From Chloranthus sessilifolius (Eukaryota; Streptophyta; Magnoliopsida; Chloranthales; Chloranthaceae), in the NCBI GenBank assembly GCA_021018995.1, contig CM037586.1, positions 146,238,060 to 146,302,059 of the forward strand: 64,000 bases of DNA. Reading direction: 5' to 3'. A program made the position numbers and the translations under genes. Shown one piece after another: positions 46,433 to 59,056 of this stretch. The notes under the pieces are model-generated. The model did not search any database and had not been told where the DNA came from. It worked only from the letters and a program-made list of their open reading frames with translations. The number at the start of each line of letters is the position of its first letter. The first letter of the stretch is position 1.

Positions 46433-48589
46433 AATGTACACCGAAGTATGATGTATTGGCTTAACACCCAAACATTTGCTTTTGAGTATAAAAGGTAAAT
46501 GATAAGAGAATTTATTCTCTTGCTTAGGTTGTTGAGAAGAAGTTATTGAGAAGAGAGAGAAGGAAGGGAGCTTTGAATTCGTGTGTATGCATGCAAGAGT
46601 TGAGCCTATGTGTGAAGTTGTAGGTTGAGGATCGAATCCCCAAATACAAACTTTGAAACCCTAGCTTGATGTGTGAGCTCGTGGATCAAAGAATCGATCA
46701 CTCAAAGGTAAGAAGAATTATGAGAACTTATGATTTATGGTGGTGTTAGTTTTAGTTATGAAATGGATGAAAAATTAGAAGAATAGGAGTTAATAGATAA
46801 TAAAATTGAGTTTGGGAAGTTGAAACCTGAGATGTGAGAAATCTGACAAAATCGATCGATCAAAATAAGTATTTGATTGATCAATTTTGTTAAGAGCGAA
46901 AGTATGAAGGTTTCTGGAGTAACCGATTGATCGAAATTAAGTTCGATCGATCAATTTTTGAAACCGATCGATCGATTTGAACACTGATCGATCGATTTGT
47001 GAAAAATTGTTTGCGTGTTAGGGGAAATCAATCGATCGAAATGGAATTCGATCAATCGATTTATAAATCGATCAATCGATTTAGACAGATTCAGGATTTT
47101 ATTTTATTTTGTTAAGAGAACTTGGGGGAGACTTTATACCTTCCCATTTTACGTCATTTCTAATGTGTGGACTATGACTTGATGTGTTTAGGTATGAGCG
47201 TGTGTATGAAAGCGAGGGACTAGCTCGAAGAAAGAATCTTTCATTTAGCTTTTCATTAAGGTAGGAAAAACTCCGTAGCATGTGTATTTTGATTACAACT
47301 AGCACGGATTTAGTGATATGATAATAGTATGTGTGTTTGTGTGATTTTTATCATTGATTTAACATGAATTTCATTCATGATCATAAATAAGAAAAGTGAG
47401 TATTTATGTACACAGTTGAAGAAAATACATGTGTGTGTGACATCAGATTCGTGTGTATGTGTGAGAAAATAGTCATCTGTGTGTGTGTGACATCAGAAGG
47501 ATGTGAATATGTGTGTGTGTGCAAACTTTGAATCTTCAAATTATTATAAATTACCCTAATACACGGTGATAAACTATATGTTAGATTTAGCACTTTGATT
47601 TAAGGTTCATGTGTGTGGATACCCTACCGACGCGGTGGTATATCCGTGACCGGTACAGCGGGATATCTATAAGTATACTCCGATACGACGGGATATCCAT
47701 TCTTTGATTACCATTTTACGGTAATACTTCATGCGGCGTAAGTCACCTCATTCTAACGGGCTTGAGAATTGTAAAAATTATTCATTGAACGGCGATGGTT
47801 AGGATTTTCCATCGGTGTATGTGTGACTCTCGATGCTATATATGCTCGAGAGAATATTTAAGTGATTGATTTAAGTTTCTGTGTAGTAAGAACAAGTTTT
47901 CGAAATCATGATCAGTGTGATTTGAAATATGCATCTGATATTCATTTTCTTCCATTTAAATGCTTTTAAATTGTAACTCTCAATAAGAAAAGTGCGTTTT
48001 TAATTATGTCATAAGATGTATGTGTGATGTGAAAAATATGCATGTTAGTTATGTTTTCCTATTGAACTCAGACTGTTAGCTCATCCTTCAACTATACATC
48101 ACAGGTACAGGTATTGATGCAGGTGCTAAGGACGTAGTTCCTGAGGACCCTAAGTTCGTGCCAGAGGAGGAGACTGAGCCCCCTCTGGACGAGTTCTTCT
48201 ATTAGACAAAGCTGCGTTTACTTTGAGAATTGTTTTATAAGGCTTGGTACGTCCAGCCAGTAATAGTTAGGATTTATATAATTATGTTATACAACATTAT
48301 TTTGTGAACCATGTTTTGGTTACCGTTGTTTGTCACTAGTGGTTCGATTCGGTTCGTTTGTCCATGTGATTGGCATGGGATTAGAACTGTCTTTTGTTAC
48401 ACTTTTGATTATGTCATTGTATAGAAATGAAGATTTAATTTCCTTATGATGACTCTATCTGCTTAGTTAAAATGTGTGCTTTGTTTCTGCTTTGTGTGTG
48501 GACGAACCAGGTGTTCGGTGTGTTTTGGGATTGCCTTATGGGTGATATGATGGCACGGGTTTTCGGGTGCAAAAATTTGGGCTGTCACA
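46433..48589 (+). repeat. Family A 3' LTR, second piece
   Basis: Resumes with the duplicated AATGT and runs to CTGTCACA. It contains the A dyad array (46850-47082), which has an extra segment relative to the 5' LTR, the CGGTACAGCGGGATATCTAT block near 47654, and an acidic frame (48115-48205). Confidence 0.92.
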
Positions 48590-50206
48590 TAGATCGTATG
48601 TCCAATATCTCAAAATCAATTGTGTTGAAGATTAAGATGAAAACTAATCTCTATCATTTGATTCAAAGCAGTCAATGAGATTTCTGCGTAGGCGCCCTTA
48701 GTAATTTCGTAAGCACGAATAAAGCTACTTAAGATTTTTAAAGGGAGCCATATCTTGCACATGAGTTGGAAAAAGACTTGATATTTTGGGGATTTGTGTC
48801 ATGATAAAACACCATCTAAGCCATATGATTTTAAGGCCATGATCTAAAATTTCAGGTGCAAAAAACTGGCATGAAACATGATCTTTATTATATGATTCAA
48901 TGCAATGAAAGGCCAATATCTAATTCAAGATTTGAGTGAGTTAAATAATTTGATAAAGATTAGGTTTTAAGAACCTCTGTTTTGAGCCCACCTTTTTACT
49001 GAAAACGCCTACTTAATGAAGGCACGCACTATTGCCTAACACACTGCTGGGCATTATTACATGGGCGCTTTCAGAAAATAAGTGGGCGCAAATAGAGGTT
49101 CTTGCACTTATAAGTTTTTTTCAATCTTTTCAACAAAAAATCTTAAGACCATGGCCTTCAAATCAGACATCTTAGATGGCATTTTAACATGGGACGGGTC
49201 CCCAAAATATCTCTTTTTATCGTTAATTAGTGGGTGGGACATGAGAGAGAGAGAAGAGAGAAGAGAGAGTGGGACATGTGTAGAGAGAGAGAGAGAGTGA
49301 GAAGAGAAATTTAAGGACAAGATATTCAGGGAAAAAAGGGGGTGTACTAAGGCGTAATCGGTATGCTACATTTGATGATGCATACGATTATTTGCAACCC
49401 TAGATTCGTTCTTCAAAATTATGGTTACAAATGAGGATGCCTTTTTGTAATTTTATCGCAATGTCTTTTCATTATGTTTTCGCTTTATAATATTAAAGAA
49501 AAAGCCTTTTTTTTAAGATGAGGGGGTCAATGAAATAGGGATACGAGATCCAGATGACCGACTCAATAGATGTTTAAGAAATTTTTTGAAGTTTCCCCCA
49601 TGAGTATACTTGCGTCCGCCACTGACTACTTATAAGCCTCTAGCTCGTATGCACTTTCCCGTTACGTGTGGTATTATAGTGGTCTAACTCTTTGGGCCAA
49701 TTGAGGAAGGAGAAGACGCGCGTTCCCCTCAAGACCCAAGATTTTCTTTCATAGGTGTTTAAGATATGGTGACTTGGCACTTCAATCATTTTTTAGAAGA
49801 TGTGTCTTTTAGAATTAGCATGTGCATCATCCGATATGTGCGCTATAATCTAAAGATCTTTATTGTAAAAGGTTGGGAAAAAAACAATATCCATCATTTG
49901 ATTCAAAATATATCAAGCCATCTAAGATTAACAGATAACATGCAATTAGATGATCAAATCATCTAAAATTAATGTGTAGAATGAAATCAAGCAATAGAAA
50001 TCATTTTTAATAATATATATTATATAATAGATATTGAGATCATAGGTGTTAAATCACATAGAATACATGATGGTTCCACATGGCATCCATCCAAGAAATC
50101 GACCCAAGTACCAAGAGGGCTGGTGCTCTTGTTGAATACCTAATACTAACTCTATGATGGTATATGATAATCTAAATATGAGGTTTGAAATTTTCTCATC
50201 TTACTA
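48590..50206. other. Intergenic DNA with dispersed-repeat copies
   Basis: No gene recognised. Copies of the dispersed repeat lie at 48590-48682 (right half of the copy split by family A), about 48775-48910 and about 49790-49920. A GA microsatellite is at about 49242-49300. GTCCGCCACTGACTAC near 49616 is part of a recurring phrase. Confidence 0.6.
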
Positions 50207-50283
50207 TGTGACGACCCAGACCCACATACCACCCACCCAAAACGTGTTATGACATGTAGCGTCCACAATCTCATATACCTTAG

Positions 50284-52771
50284 TGTAATATCCTGAAAAA
50301 TTGAGCGTTGAACAGTGACCTCGGGATCCATGCCCGACTGGTCGTAGGTTTGACCAAGTGATGGTCAAACAGTGGACTCATGAAGTGATAAACTAATGTG
50401 ATGTAAATGTGACCTAAGTGTAGTGTATGGTGTTAGTTAGGGCCACATACACCTATCTCTGGTGTATGTGCTTAACACCGAAGCTTGAGAGAAGTTATAA
50501 GGGCTTTAATAACCTAGTTTTCTTTTGTTTGGTTGGTGAAAGAGAGTTACAAAGAGAGAGAGAGAGAGAGAGAACCAAGGTTAGTAATGGTTAGGAATTA
50601 TTGTGGTTGATTGAAGGAAGAGTTTCAAGCATTAATATTGGATTCAACGCATGGAGGATCGTTGAAGCGAGGGGCCGGAACCATAACCATTTAAATCAAC
50701 CGTTTAATCAATTAGGAGATTGATTTGAGGTGAGTTTTGCTAGATTTAAATGAGTACTTTATTGTGTATTAGCTATAGGAAAGATGGGTGAAATGATCAA
50801 ATAAAAATGATAGAAAAGAAAGAAAAATAAGAAGAAAAAGATTTGAAAGAACAGCCCGAAAAGGGGCTGAGTTCTGGCCAAATCGATTAATCAATTTTAA
50901 GAATCGATTAATCGATTTTGGTCTAGAAGTTGAAAAAGCAAGAATGCCCGATTTCGATTAATGGATCTGAAAATTGATTAATCGATTTTGAAAGTTGATT
51001 AATCGATTTAGAAATCGACTAATCGACTGAGCACCTCCAGTGGCTGGAGAGATAAAGCTTAGGGAAATCGACTAATCGATTTTGGATTTTGATTAATTGA
51101 TTTGGGATCGATTAATCGATTTTGGATTTTTGACTGCTCGATTTGAGAATTGATTTAACCATTTTGGGGATTTCGATTAATCAATTTCGGATTTCGATTA
51201 ATCGATTTTGGGAATCGATTAATCAATTTTGACAGTTTGACTTGACTTTTTAATTGGACCTTGAGGTTCATGGAGGGTCTAAGACCTTCTCTATTGCATA
51301 TTTAGTGATGTATTGCATGTGTTATAGTGTACCACAGGTGATACGTGTGAGAGCAAGCATAAGGAGCCGTGTGGGACCTTGATGCTTGGACCCTCAGAGA
51401 CTTGAGGTAGGAAACACCTTGAACATGTACTTTAATTGCAAGAGCATGTATGTAGTGATATAGAAATTAAATTAAAAATATTTTAACTGTATAAATCTTT
51501 GTGAAAAGGGTGTGTGTGTGACACCAAAAAAGTAAATGAGAATGAGACATCCCCAGGGGATGAGAAAGTGATAAAGGCATCAGTGTGATGCGAGTAACTG
51601 AGACCAAGTAAACTAATGAAAATGAGGCATCCCCAGGGGATGAGAAAGTGATAAAGGCATCAGTGTGATAAGAGTAATTTAGACATCCCAGGAATGCAGG
51701 TAAGATTGGATAACAACTGTTAAGGCCTAACTGATATAAAGTAGCACTCTTATAAGGTGAATAACTATATGTAAAACACATGATATTTTTGTTATTTAAG
51801 GTTTGAATAGAATACCCAACCGACATGGCGGGATACCCACGATTGACTCGGCAGGATAGCTATGACCGGTACGGCGGCCAATCCGTACACCGGTAAGGAG
51901 GTTTATCCATACACAGTAAGCACATCCTAGGGATGTTGAGATAAGATTTAACCCCGCCGCCTATGAGAAAGGGGATTAAGTAGTATTCCTAGGGAATGTA
52001 TATGACAACTGTCTATTTAGACGACGATGGAAGGTATTCCATCGGGGCTCGATGTTATATTGCTCGAGGACTACTTAAGTTGAAGATTTAAGTTTTGCTT
52101 TAAGCCTATTCAGTGTCATTCATGAACAATTAACAATAAAAGGGAAACATACAACTACCAGTAAATTTAAATACAATTATTATCTTTTAAACAGTTTTTC
52201 CAGTAAATGCATAGATACATCATGCTTAGAATATCATAAAATATATGTGAGATTTTGACTTATATGTTCATTATGTTATTCCCTATTGAGCTAGGATGTA
52301 GCTCACCCTTTAGACTATACATCGCAAGTCCAGTGCTGAGGCTTCGGGAGACGTGGATTCGGGTGATTCAAATTACGTGCTTGGGGACGAGTTGGAGCCT
52401 CCTCCTGAGTACTTCTTCTAGAAGACTCCGCTGAGTACTTTGAGAGCACATTGGTACGGCTTGGTATGTCAAGCCTTCATTTTGATAAACAATGTAATTA
52501 ATTGATATATCCTTTTTGGCGAGCCATCTGGGGTGATATGTTTATCACCAATGGTTCGAATCGGTTCTCTGTTCATGCAGTGGCATGAAAGTAGAACTGC
52601 CTTTTGGATTTATACTTAGAATAGTATTTTGCTTCCGCATCGTGTAGTTATTATTTCATTTTATCTTAATATTGCTTGTTATACTAATGTTCCGTACATA
52701 GTCATGAGGCACGGTCTAGAGGATCGTGCTGATGGCACGGATTTCGGGGTGCTAAAATCTGGGCTGCCACA
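50284..52771 (+). mobile_element. Family E solo LTR
   Basis: 2488 bp from TGTAATATCCTG to GCTGCCACA, flanked by CTTAG (50279-50283 and 52772-52776). It shares the LTR plan: dyad array from about 600 bases in, CGGTACGGCGG block near 51866, GAGCTAGGATGTAGCTCACC near 52290, acidic frame (52328-52421) and hairpin (52521-52557). Its 3' part resembles family D more closely than A-C. Confidence 0.9.
50881..51230. repeat. TCGATTAATCGA dyad array, family E
   Basis: About a dozen copies of AATCGATTAATCGATTTT and near variants. Confidence 0.9.
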
Positions 52772-53018
52772 CTTAGGGTCAGGATTTTTTCCTATTTAGT
52801 GTGGGACTATTACAGCCCCCACCTTATAGAAGAGCTGTCCTTGGCTTTGATACTATTTTGTAACCATCTAGATCCACATGCCACAATATTGTCCGGAAAA
52901 GCTTAGGTCCCCACCTCGGTTTTATTCCTTACATGGGCCTAAGTCCCCACCCAAAACACATCATGACATATAACGTTCACAATTATATATAGCCCAAAAT
53001 CATGATTTTTCCCTATTG

Positions 53019-53927
53019 GTGGAGCTAAGTTATCTAATGGGGGATCCTGGGGTCCCCCATCCTTTAAAAAAATATTTTAAACTCCCTTTAAGGAGAGTTT
53101 TTAGGGGCAACCGGTCTTCATGAGGGATCCCCCAAGTCCATCTATATATATTAAGTGACTAGAATTCTTTGAGGTTTTTTTGCCAAAAATAACATAAGAT
53201 ACTATTTTTTCTCTCTTGATTGATTCCCCTAACTTCTCTCATATATTTGTTTAGTCACCCAATTTTTAATAAAGAAAATCTATTATATATTTTTTTTAAA
53301 GAAAATCTAATACTAATCATTCAAGTTATTTTATTTACAACCATAGTATAAAGAAAAAAATCTCATATTTCAAATAATGTTACTCATTATTAAAATTTTC
53401 ATACCCCTATTTTTTCAAACTCACAATATCTCCTTCCTAAGAATAAGGGTTGGTGTTACTACCACACCACTTTATGTTATAGTCACCTCTCTTAATAAAT
53501 ATTGAGATCATGAACCCGTTATCAGACGGTAAGATATTGAGTATATGTGTAAAAAGTGAATATGAACCATGTTTGATGGTTCATCACACAAGGAATAAAC
53601 ATCTAACCGTTTGATTGTAGACTTGACATCTCAAAATTTGTAGGGAAGATTAGGGCGAAAAACAATCTCCGTCATCAGATTCAAAATAATCAATAAAATT
53701 TTCCTTTGCTTAAGTGAGGTGGTTGTAAAATAAAGTGTAGGGTTGACTTTGAGCATAGGTGAGCAAGTGGCCACCAAAATTGGACCCAAATGGGGCCCTC
53801 AATTCTTCAAAAATACATGTTGCCTAAGAATTTTTTTTTTTTTAATAAGCCCTATTTTGGTTCTCATTTATTTATTTGGTCTATAAAAATAAGCATGACA
53901 AAACTAATAATATTTGATGACTATCAT
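53019..53927. other. Intergenic DNA
   Basis: No gene recognised. ATGGGGGA/TCCCCCAT at 53037-53060 forms an 8-bp inverted repeat. A dispersed-repeat copy is at about 53560-53705. Confidence 0.55.
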
Positions 53928-54465
53928 TGTAACGTCCCAGAAAATTCATACTTAAATAGTACACCTCGGGAAGCGAACCGATTGGTCGCACGATTGATCG
54001 GGTCAATTTAGAAGTGGTTGACTTAGTTGAGCATGTATGAGTGAAAGCATTGAGTGAAGAAAGGGTGATTAGTTGTGATGTAAGGACACATACATCTCGC
54101 TGCATACTTTGAGATTATTTTGTAAGGGAGAGATTTACGGCTTGGTACGTCCAGCCATGTTTTGTAAGAGTATCGATGTATATAATATTCTTTTGTCGAA
54201 CCATTTAGGGTGACCGTGGTTACGACACTGATGGTTCGGGTTGGTTCCTTCGTCCATACAGAGGTATGGAATTAGAACTATCTTTTGAGATTGATATTTT
54301 GGTGTAGTATAATATAGAAGTGGAAATTTGTTCTACAATAATTTTTACTATATTTTCTAGTAGTGGAGGGGATGTACCAAGTATTCTGTATACTATATGC
54401 TGCACGGCCTCGAGGGCTGTGCTGATGGCACGGGTTTTGGGGTATCGAAATTAGGGGCCATCACA
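53928..54465 (+). repeat. Family C LTR remnant
   Basis: Starts TGTAACGTCCCAG after ATCAT (53923-53927) and ends CATCACA before ATTAT, a near copy of ATCAT. It matches both ends of the full LTR at 59515-61950, but the middle, including the dyad array, is absent. It behaves as a solo LTR of the same insertion site. Confidence 0.85.
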
Positions 54466-54575
54466 ATTATGGACCCCTAGCAGAAAAATCCTGGCTTCAC
54501 CACTGTTTTTCCCTATTCGATGTGGGACTATTACATAATGAGAGAGAATTAGGTGCCTAGTGAGAGTACTAGGTG
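54466..54575 (+). repeat. Flank duplicate, left copy
   Basis: 110 bp of non-LTR sequence (xTxATGGACCCCTAG ... GAGAGTACTAGGTG) found again at 61951-62060. It lies directly after an LTR end in both places, so the same genomic flank is present twice. It contains the phrase TTTTTCCCTATTCGATGTGG that also ends the TRIM LTR. Confidence 0.9.
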
Positions 54576-54584
54576 CCTAGTGGT

Positions 54585-55130
54585 CTAGCTGGGTATTACA
54601 GGCGATTTGTAGAGGGATTTTTAAAGGATATCGAGGCCACTAACGAAGCTCACACGGAAGGACGTGAGATTTGAGTGGACCAAAGCTTGCGAGAAGAGCT
54701 TCCAAGAGCTTAAGAAGCAGCTCACTTCAGCTCCAGTACTTGCAATTCCTACAGGCAGTGGAGGTTTTGCAGTTTACAGTGACGCTTCACATAACGGTTT
54801 AGGCTGTGTGCTCAACCAATACAAGAAAGTAATTGCATATGGGTCGAGACAGTTGAAAGAACACGAGAAGAATTACCCAACGCATGACCTTGAATTGGCA
54901 GCGGTCATATTTGCGTTGAAGATTTAGAGGCACTACTTATATTGGGAGACTTTTGAGATCTTCACTGACCATAAAAGCCTCCGATACTTATTCACACAGA
55001 AGAAATTAAACATGAGGCAACGAAGGTGGATGGAGTTTCTCAAAGACTATGACTGCTCTATTCAATATCACCCAGGCAAGGCTGATGTTGTCATGGATGC
55101 TTTGAGTCAAAAGGGTTCGACTCAGTTAGC
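54585..55130 (+). pseudogene. Family C RNase H region (fossil)
   Basis: Begins inside pol at the RT/RNase H border (near [10 protein letters not shown]) right after the duplicated flank; no gag, protease or RT core precedes it. Has [30 protein letters not shown] and a terminal tract with YHPGKADVV. Broken. Confidence 0.88.
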
Positions 55131-56640
55131 TAGTCTGGTGATGGGAATGTATAGGTAGAAATTGTTTGAAGACCTGTCATTGCATGATGCGACAATTGAA
55201 GTACAAGCTTTAGGTGCTCTGTTGGCCAATACTTCAGTGAGGCCGACAATTTTCGAACACATACACGAGTTGCAGATGAGAGACTCCGAGTTAGTCAAGA
55301 TTCGACAAGAAGTGATGGAAGGTACTAGACCGGATTTCTCTATAAGGGAGGATGGTTACTTGTGGTTTAGGGGACGTCTATGTATTCCAGTCGATGTCGG
55401 TCTACGACAAACCATTTTAGATGAAGCTCTCAAGTCTAAATACGCGATCCATCCTGGTAGCACCAAGATGTAGGTGGAGAGATGCAAGCAGCGGCGTAGC
55501 CAGAATGCGTGTCAACAGGTGAAAGTCAACCATCGACACCCTGTTGGCTTATTGCAGCCTCTACCCATACCAGGATGGAAATGGGAGTCAATCTCCATGG
55601 ATTTCATAGTGGGGTTGCCATGTACGGAAAAGAGGCACAACGCTATATGGGTTGTCGTGGATAGACCGACGAAGTTAGCTGACTTCTTACCCTATAACAC
55701 GATGTATACTGTCGGACGACTCGTGGAACTCTATATGAAGGAGATAGTGTGGTTGCACAACATTCTGAGCAGCATTGTATCTAATTGTGACTCATTGTAT
55801 ACCTCTAAATTTTGATAAAAGTTTCAGGAAGGTATGGGCACTCGATTAGATTTTAGTTCGGCGTTTCATCCACAAACTGATGGGCAAACAGAATGAGTAA
55901 ATCAAGTGATAGAAGACATGCTCAGGGCGTGTATGCTCGAGTTACAAGGTTCGTGGGATCAACATCTACCGTTGATCGAATTTGCATACAACAACAATTT
56001 TCAAGCGAGCATAGGAATGGCACCGTATGAAGCTCTTTATGGAAGGCGATGCCGATCGCCCATCAACTGGGAAGAAACCGGAGAGAAATTTATGTTGGGT
56101 CCAAATTTTTTTGAAGATAACGCCATGTTTGTACGAATGATAAGAGATAGGCTCAAAGTGGCTCAGAGTAGGCAAAAGAGCTATGTCGATGTCAAAATAA
56201 CAAGCCTAGATTTTGCCGTTGGCGATCACGTATTTGTGAAAGTATCACCCATGAGGGGTGTGATGAGGTTCGGAAGGAAGGGGAAGCTAAGTCCTCGTTA
56301 TATAGGACCCTTTGAGGTTTTGGGTCGAGTTGGTGAAGTAGCCTATCGCATCGGGTTGCCTCCATTGTTTAATAGAGTACACAACGTTTTTCACATTTCA
56401 ATGCTCTGAAAGTACATAAGGGACCTCACGCACATTTTAGGCGGTCAGCCGATTGAGCTACATAAGGACATGACTATGATTGAAGAAGCAACTCAAATTT
56501 TAGATCGTAAAGACCAAACTCTACGCACTAAGATCATTCCATTAGTACTCGTCAAGTGGGGGAATCATCCGATCGAGGAAACGACTTGGAAGCGAGAGGC
56601 TGAAATCAGGGAACTGTATCCCCATTTGTTTGAGCAATAG
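55131..56640 (+). pseudogene. Family C integrase and C-terminal domain (fossil)
   Basis: SKYAIHPGSTK, MDFIVGLPCTEKRHNAIW, LPYNTMYTVGRL, MIEDMLRACMLELQGSWDQH, MAPYEALYGRRCRSPINW. The tail has LSPRYIGPFEVLGRVGEV and VHNVFHISML. Broken. The following 56641-57030 is non-coding. Confidence 0.9.
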
Positions 56641-57030
56641 TGCTCGAGTACTAGTCCCATCTTTGTTTTGTAGTTGTAAGTTAGAATTTAAATTTGTATG
56701 AATGGATGTGTATGAATCTGTATTGAACGGTGTTTTGTAATGAACAATATTAGAATTTTGCGTTGATAATTGCACTGACATCTAAGCGTTTAAATATTAG
56801 TGTAGAATTAGGTGTAGAACTAGGTGTAGTTTCTAAGTATTGAGCTGCTACCTTATTGGTGGAGCTACTGCCAATTTGATGATCTAGCAAAGCCTATGGG
56901 TAAGTCATCCGTCAATAAACGTGATTTATCCCGCTAAGAAGGATCATGTTTTCTTATGTAATGAGAGGCTAATTCATTAAGAGGGTTATCGGCCATTTAC
57001 AAACACCCTTAGTCACATTATTGAGAATTT

Positions 57031-57410
57031 CATTCGATCGAAATTACATTTTGTTCGATCGATTTTTTTGTAGGCTAAGGCCTTATATGTTACTAGAAAG
57101 TCGTTCGAACGAATTTAAAATCGTTTGAACGAAATACAAAGACCAGTGAGGGTTTAGGTTGTTGCTAGAAACCGTTCGATCGATTTTTCAAGTCGTTCAA
57201 ACGAAATGCTTTGGCCAGTGGAGTGGATAATAGCCTTAAAAAATGGACCCCAGCAAATCGTTCGATCGAATCTCGAAACCGTTCGAAAGAGGGCACTTTA
57301 ACTAAGGTAATTTGTTCGATCGAAATTACATCCGTTCGAACGAATTTTTAGGCTGACATTTAATGTTTGGAAACCGATTGAACGAATTTAAAATCGTTCG
57401 ATCGATTTTG
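57031..57410. repeat. TCGTTCGAACGA dyad array, family C internal
   Basis: About a dozen TCGTTCGAACGAATTT or GTTCGATCGATTTT words between integrase and the accessory frame. Confidence 0.88.
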
Positions 57411-57687
57411 AAAAATATATATATATATATTTGGATTCAATTTTTGCCTTTCGTTCGAAAACCAAAACTCTCTTTTGTTTTCTTTCTTTTTGGGAGAGTT
57501 CTAGGGTTGTGTGGGTCGCCGGTTTTGGTCAACTCCGACCACCTCCAAGCTCCTTTTTCTTCATCTAAAGTAAACTCAAACCTCTTTTAGGTTTATTGCA
57601 CATTCCAAGAGATTAATTTACCTTACATTTTGCTAGCAATTGGGCTAAAGTTTGCCCATAAACCCTAGTTTTTTTTTTTACTCCACA

Positions 57688-59056
57688 ATGCCACCCAAAA
57701 CTCGCCAAGCCTCGGCGAGTGCAGTACCAAAGAAACCCACTACGGGTTCTTCTTCCCAACAGCCACCGAAGAAACCCTCTAAGGGTTCTTCTTCCCACAG
57801 CCACCGAAGAAGCCACCTACGAGTTCTTCATCGGCACCACCTCCCCAAGCACCACCTCCATCACTACCACGGGAAAGACCCAATGAATGGTGGTCTGATA
57901 AAGACTTTAAACCCGAGTGGATCATCGATCCGAAGACTTTCGCCAAACGCGATGAGACCCAATGGGCTTTTGACTATATTTCCGCCGCAGGGTCTAACTG
58001 GAATCCTTCGCCCATGCAAGGACAATTTTTACCCTCGGATTGTCCGACTGTTCTATCAAAACATGGAACTGATTAAGGACCCGACCATCCTCAAGACCAA
58101 AATTGATAATCAGCCTTATACATTCACCTTCGATGACGTGGCCGATGCGTTAGAATGTTTCCATACCTATAACCACGAGGACATTACCCTCGCGGAACCT
58201 TTCCCGGCCAAGTTAGATTACAAACAAGTCGCGGCTCAAATGACCCATGGTCGACCCGGTTCGGGCCGCTCAATTAAACGTGTTGATTTACCTCGTGAAC
58301 TTTGGATGCTCGATTCCATAATCCACTGCAATCTATACCCTTTACGCCATCGAACCGAAAGGGTGGATGAAGTCCAAATGGCACTTTTTGCAGCCTTTAA
58401 TGGCTGATGGTTTAATGCCCCCCAAATGGTCATAGAAGGGATGAAATATGCTCGTAAAAAGATGTTAAGAAATCTGTTGAAGACATGTCGTATGCTCGAC
58501 TCATTTCCCTAATAGTCGAGGACTACGCGGGTGACGACACGTACACCCTCTCCAAGAATGAGTATAGACTGACGGAAAATGTTCAACAGTTCACCATGGT
58601 TGATTGGAATAGAACCTATGTAAAGTTGTCAAAGAAGCCCCAGGTTGAAGAACCACCACAAGCCGACTCTCAACCAGCGGAACAACCACATGCCCCAGAC
58701 CAGCCAGCCCACGATACTCCACTTTATGATGAGCCTCCTGACACCGAGCACAGGCGTATGTACCACCACCACACGAGAGCATTCCTACACCGACCGTCGC
58801 CGATCTCTATGCCTTGTTGGAAGCCAACACGCGCCAAATGACGGAGAATAATCGTCTTCTTAATCACCGACTGGATTACTACGACGCATTGCATGTTGAA
58901 GAGATGTGTTTCATGTATCCCGACAACTATCTACAGCGTATGGCAGCAGCTCAGGCATGGTTTCCAGGCTCATCGAGTTCGGGTGCGGGAGATCATGGTG
59001 ATGGAGATGTTCGGTCCGATGATGGCGCTGATCCTCCTGGTGACGAGGAGCCTTGA
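57688..59056 (+). pseudogene. Family C accessory frame downstream of integrase (fossil)
   Basis: MPPKTRQASASAVPKKP start, Pro/Ser-rich stretch, ERPNEWWSDKDFKPEWIID, FYPRIVRLFYQNM, YTFTFDDVADALECFHTY, GSGRSIKRVDLPRELWMLD, CNLYPLRHRTERVDEVQMA. Then MSYARLISLIVEDYAGD, VDWNRTYVKLSKKP and an acidic tail. Closest in wording to the family A frame. Broken. T/G-rich non-coding sequence follows to 59480. Confidence 0.75.

Larger units (their letters stand above)
19688..48589 (+). mobile_element. Family A Ty3/gypsy LTR element (Tekay/Del-like), host of three nested insertions
   Basis: The ends are TGTAAAGTCCC and CTGTCACA, flanked by TAGAT (19683-19687 and 48590-48594). The order is 5' LTR, iMet-type primer site, gag, protease, RT, RNase H, integrase, a TCGA-dyad array, an accessory frame, polypurine tract and 3' LTR. 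Later insertions sit in gag (22944-25226), ahead of RT (26702-28998) and in the 3' LTR (34094-46432). The flanks 19570-19687 and 48590-48682 are the two halves of one dispersed-repeat copy, which confirms the outer boundary. The element is an old fossil with many breaks. It is the oldest LTR insertion of this nest. Confidence 0.93.
50207..53018 (-). mobile_element. TRIM-like element split by a solo LTR
   Basis: Left LTR-like part 50207-50283 plus 52772-52814 (TGTGACGACCCAGACCC ... GTGGGACTATTACA). A short middle holds GGCTTTGATACTA, the reverse complement of an iMet primer site with changes. The right LTR-like part is 52859-about 53018 (TGTAACCATCTAGATCC ... ATGATTTTTCCCTATT). The two parts share CCCAAAAC and ATGACATxTAxCGTxCACAA words. 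The primer-site orientation places the element on the minus strand. The right end is diverged or truncated. No coding capacity, as expected for a TRIM. Confidence 0.6.
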
